Source of the DNA: Candidatus Cloacimonadota bacterium
GTDB lineage: Bacteria > Cloacimonadota > Cloacimonadia > Cloacimonadales > TCS61
DNA length: 5,303 bases
Reading direction: 5' to 3'
Assembly (NCBI GenBank): GCA_030626645.1
Contig: DAOUTP010000139.1
Span: 1 to 5,303, forward strand
A model generated the notes under the pieces. The model had not been told where the DNA came from. It made no database searches and worked only from the letters and a program-made list of their open reading frames with translations. This document shows positions 5,148 to 5,303 of the stretch, piece by piece (the first letter of the stretch is position 1; each line of letters starts with the position of its first letter). A program made the position numbers and the translations under genes.

Positions 5148-5303
5148 ATGTTTTGTTCTAAAATTGGTGGAGAATGTCAACATCAGGTTATCACAGATGA
5201 TAATTATGTATTTTGCATTATGCCTTTCAAAGATTCTAAAAATATTTATCACATAATTAAAACATCTATAGAAGGAATTGAAGGTAAAAACTTTAAATGC
5301 GAC
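5148..5303 (+). CDS. N-terminus of a putative nucleotide-binding/TIR-like protein, 3'-truncated
   Basis: Only 52 codons are present and the frame is open to the window edge. The sequence begins MFCSKIGGECQHQ and continues with NYVFCIMPF (19-27), a helix-like stretch (DSKNIYHIIKTSIEGIEG) and NFKCD (48-52). A beta strand ending in F-x-I-M-P-F, then a helix and a G/N-F-K-C-x strand, is the opening pattern I associate with the TIR-like / nucleoside 2-deoxyribosyltransferase-like superfamily. Members continue with a RADE-type motif and are often NAD or nucleotide processing proteins, some in phage defence. Cys3 and Cys10 with His12 precede the domain and might bind a metal, but the set is incomplete for a zinc ribbon. 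The ribosome site is good and codon use matches the neighbouring genes. That a gene starts here is likely; its function is a tentative reading from 52 residues. Confidence 0.6.
   Translation, partial: MFCSKIGGECQHQVITDDNYVFCIMPFKDSKNIYHIIKTSIEGIEGKNFKCD

Overview
The window is AT-rich and looks like part of a bacterial chromosome. It reads on the + strand throughout: the 3' part of a peptidase gene, one very long gene for a membrane-anchored coiled-coil protein, about 700 bases of repeat-rich non-coding DNA, and the first 52 codons of a further gene cut by the window edge. The combination of a PA-domain M28 aminopeptidase, a DUF4175-type protein with a Met/Gln-rich C-terminal half, weak Shine-Dalgarno sites and intergenic hairpin repeats fits the FCB (Fibrobacteres-Chlorobi-Bacteroidetes) branch, possibly Cloacimonadota. 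This is a judgement from protein style; no rRNA or other marker gene is present.

Region by region: (1) 1-992 is an M28 zinc peptidase lacking its N-terminus, with all expected metal ligands visible. (2) 993-1209 holds a 10-bp-period repeat tail, a strong intrinsic terminator (1034-1064), a candidate promoter and an AT-rich inverted repeat, so the next gene is probably transcribed separately. (3) 1210-4443 encodes a 1077-residue DUF4175-type protein: three N-terminal membrane segments, a beta-rich middle and a long coiled-coil C-terminal half. (4) 4444-5147 contains no believable gene. It is a mosaic of short hairpin modules and dispersed-repeat copies: a nested CCCTCTC hairpin, several GATC-rich hairpins with an ACC loop, two copies of a GTCGGGGCTTGCC unit, several AGAGGGGT elements, and one TGTCATCCTG...CAGTGTGACA element. 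(5) From 5148 a gene with a good ribosome site begins; its FCIMPF motif resembles the nucleotide-binding/TIR-like and nucleoside 2-deoxyribosyltransferase-like superfamily, some members of which act in phage defence.

Nothing shows that the genes work as one pathway. The first two are plausibly envelope functions (exported peptidase; membrane protein with a large extramembrane part), and the last is separated from them by the repeat island. No complete new system can be demonstrated. The most unusual material is the repeat island, where two copies of one unit keep the same small hairpin through paired base changes, and the truncated gene just after it.
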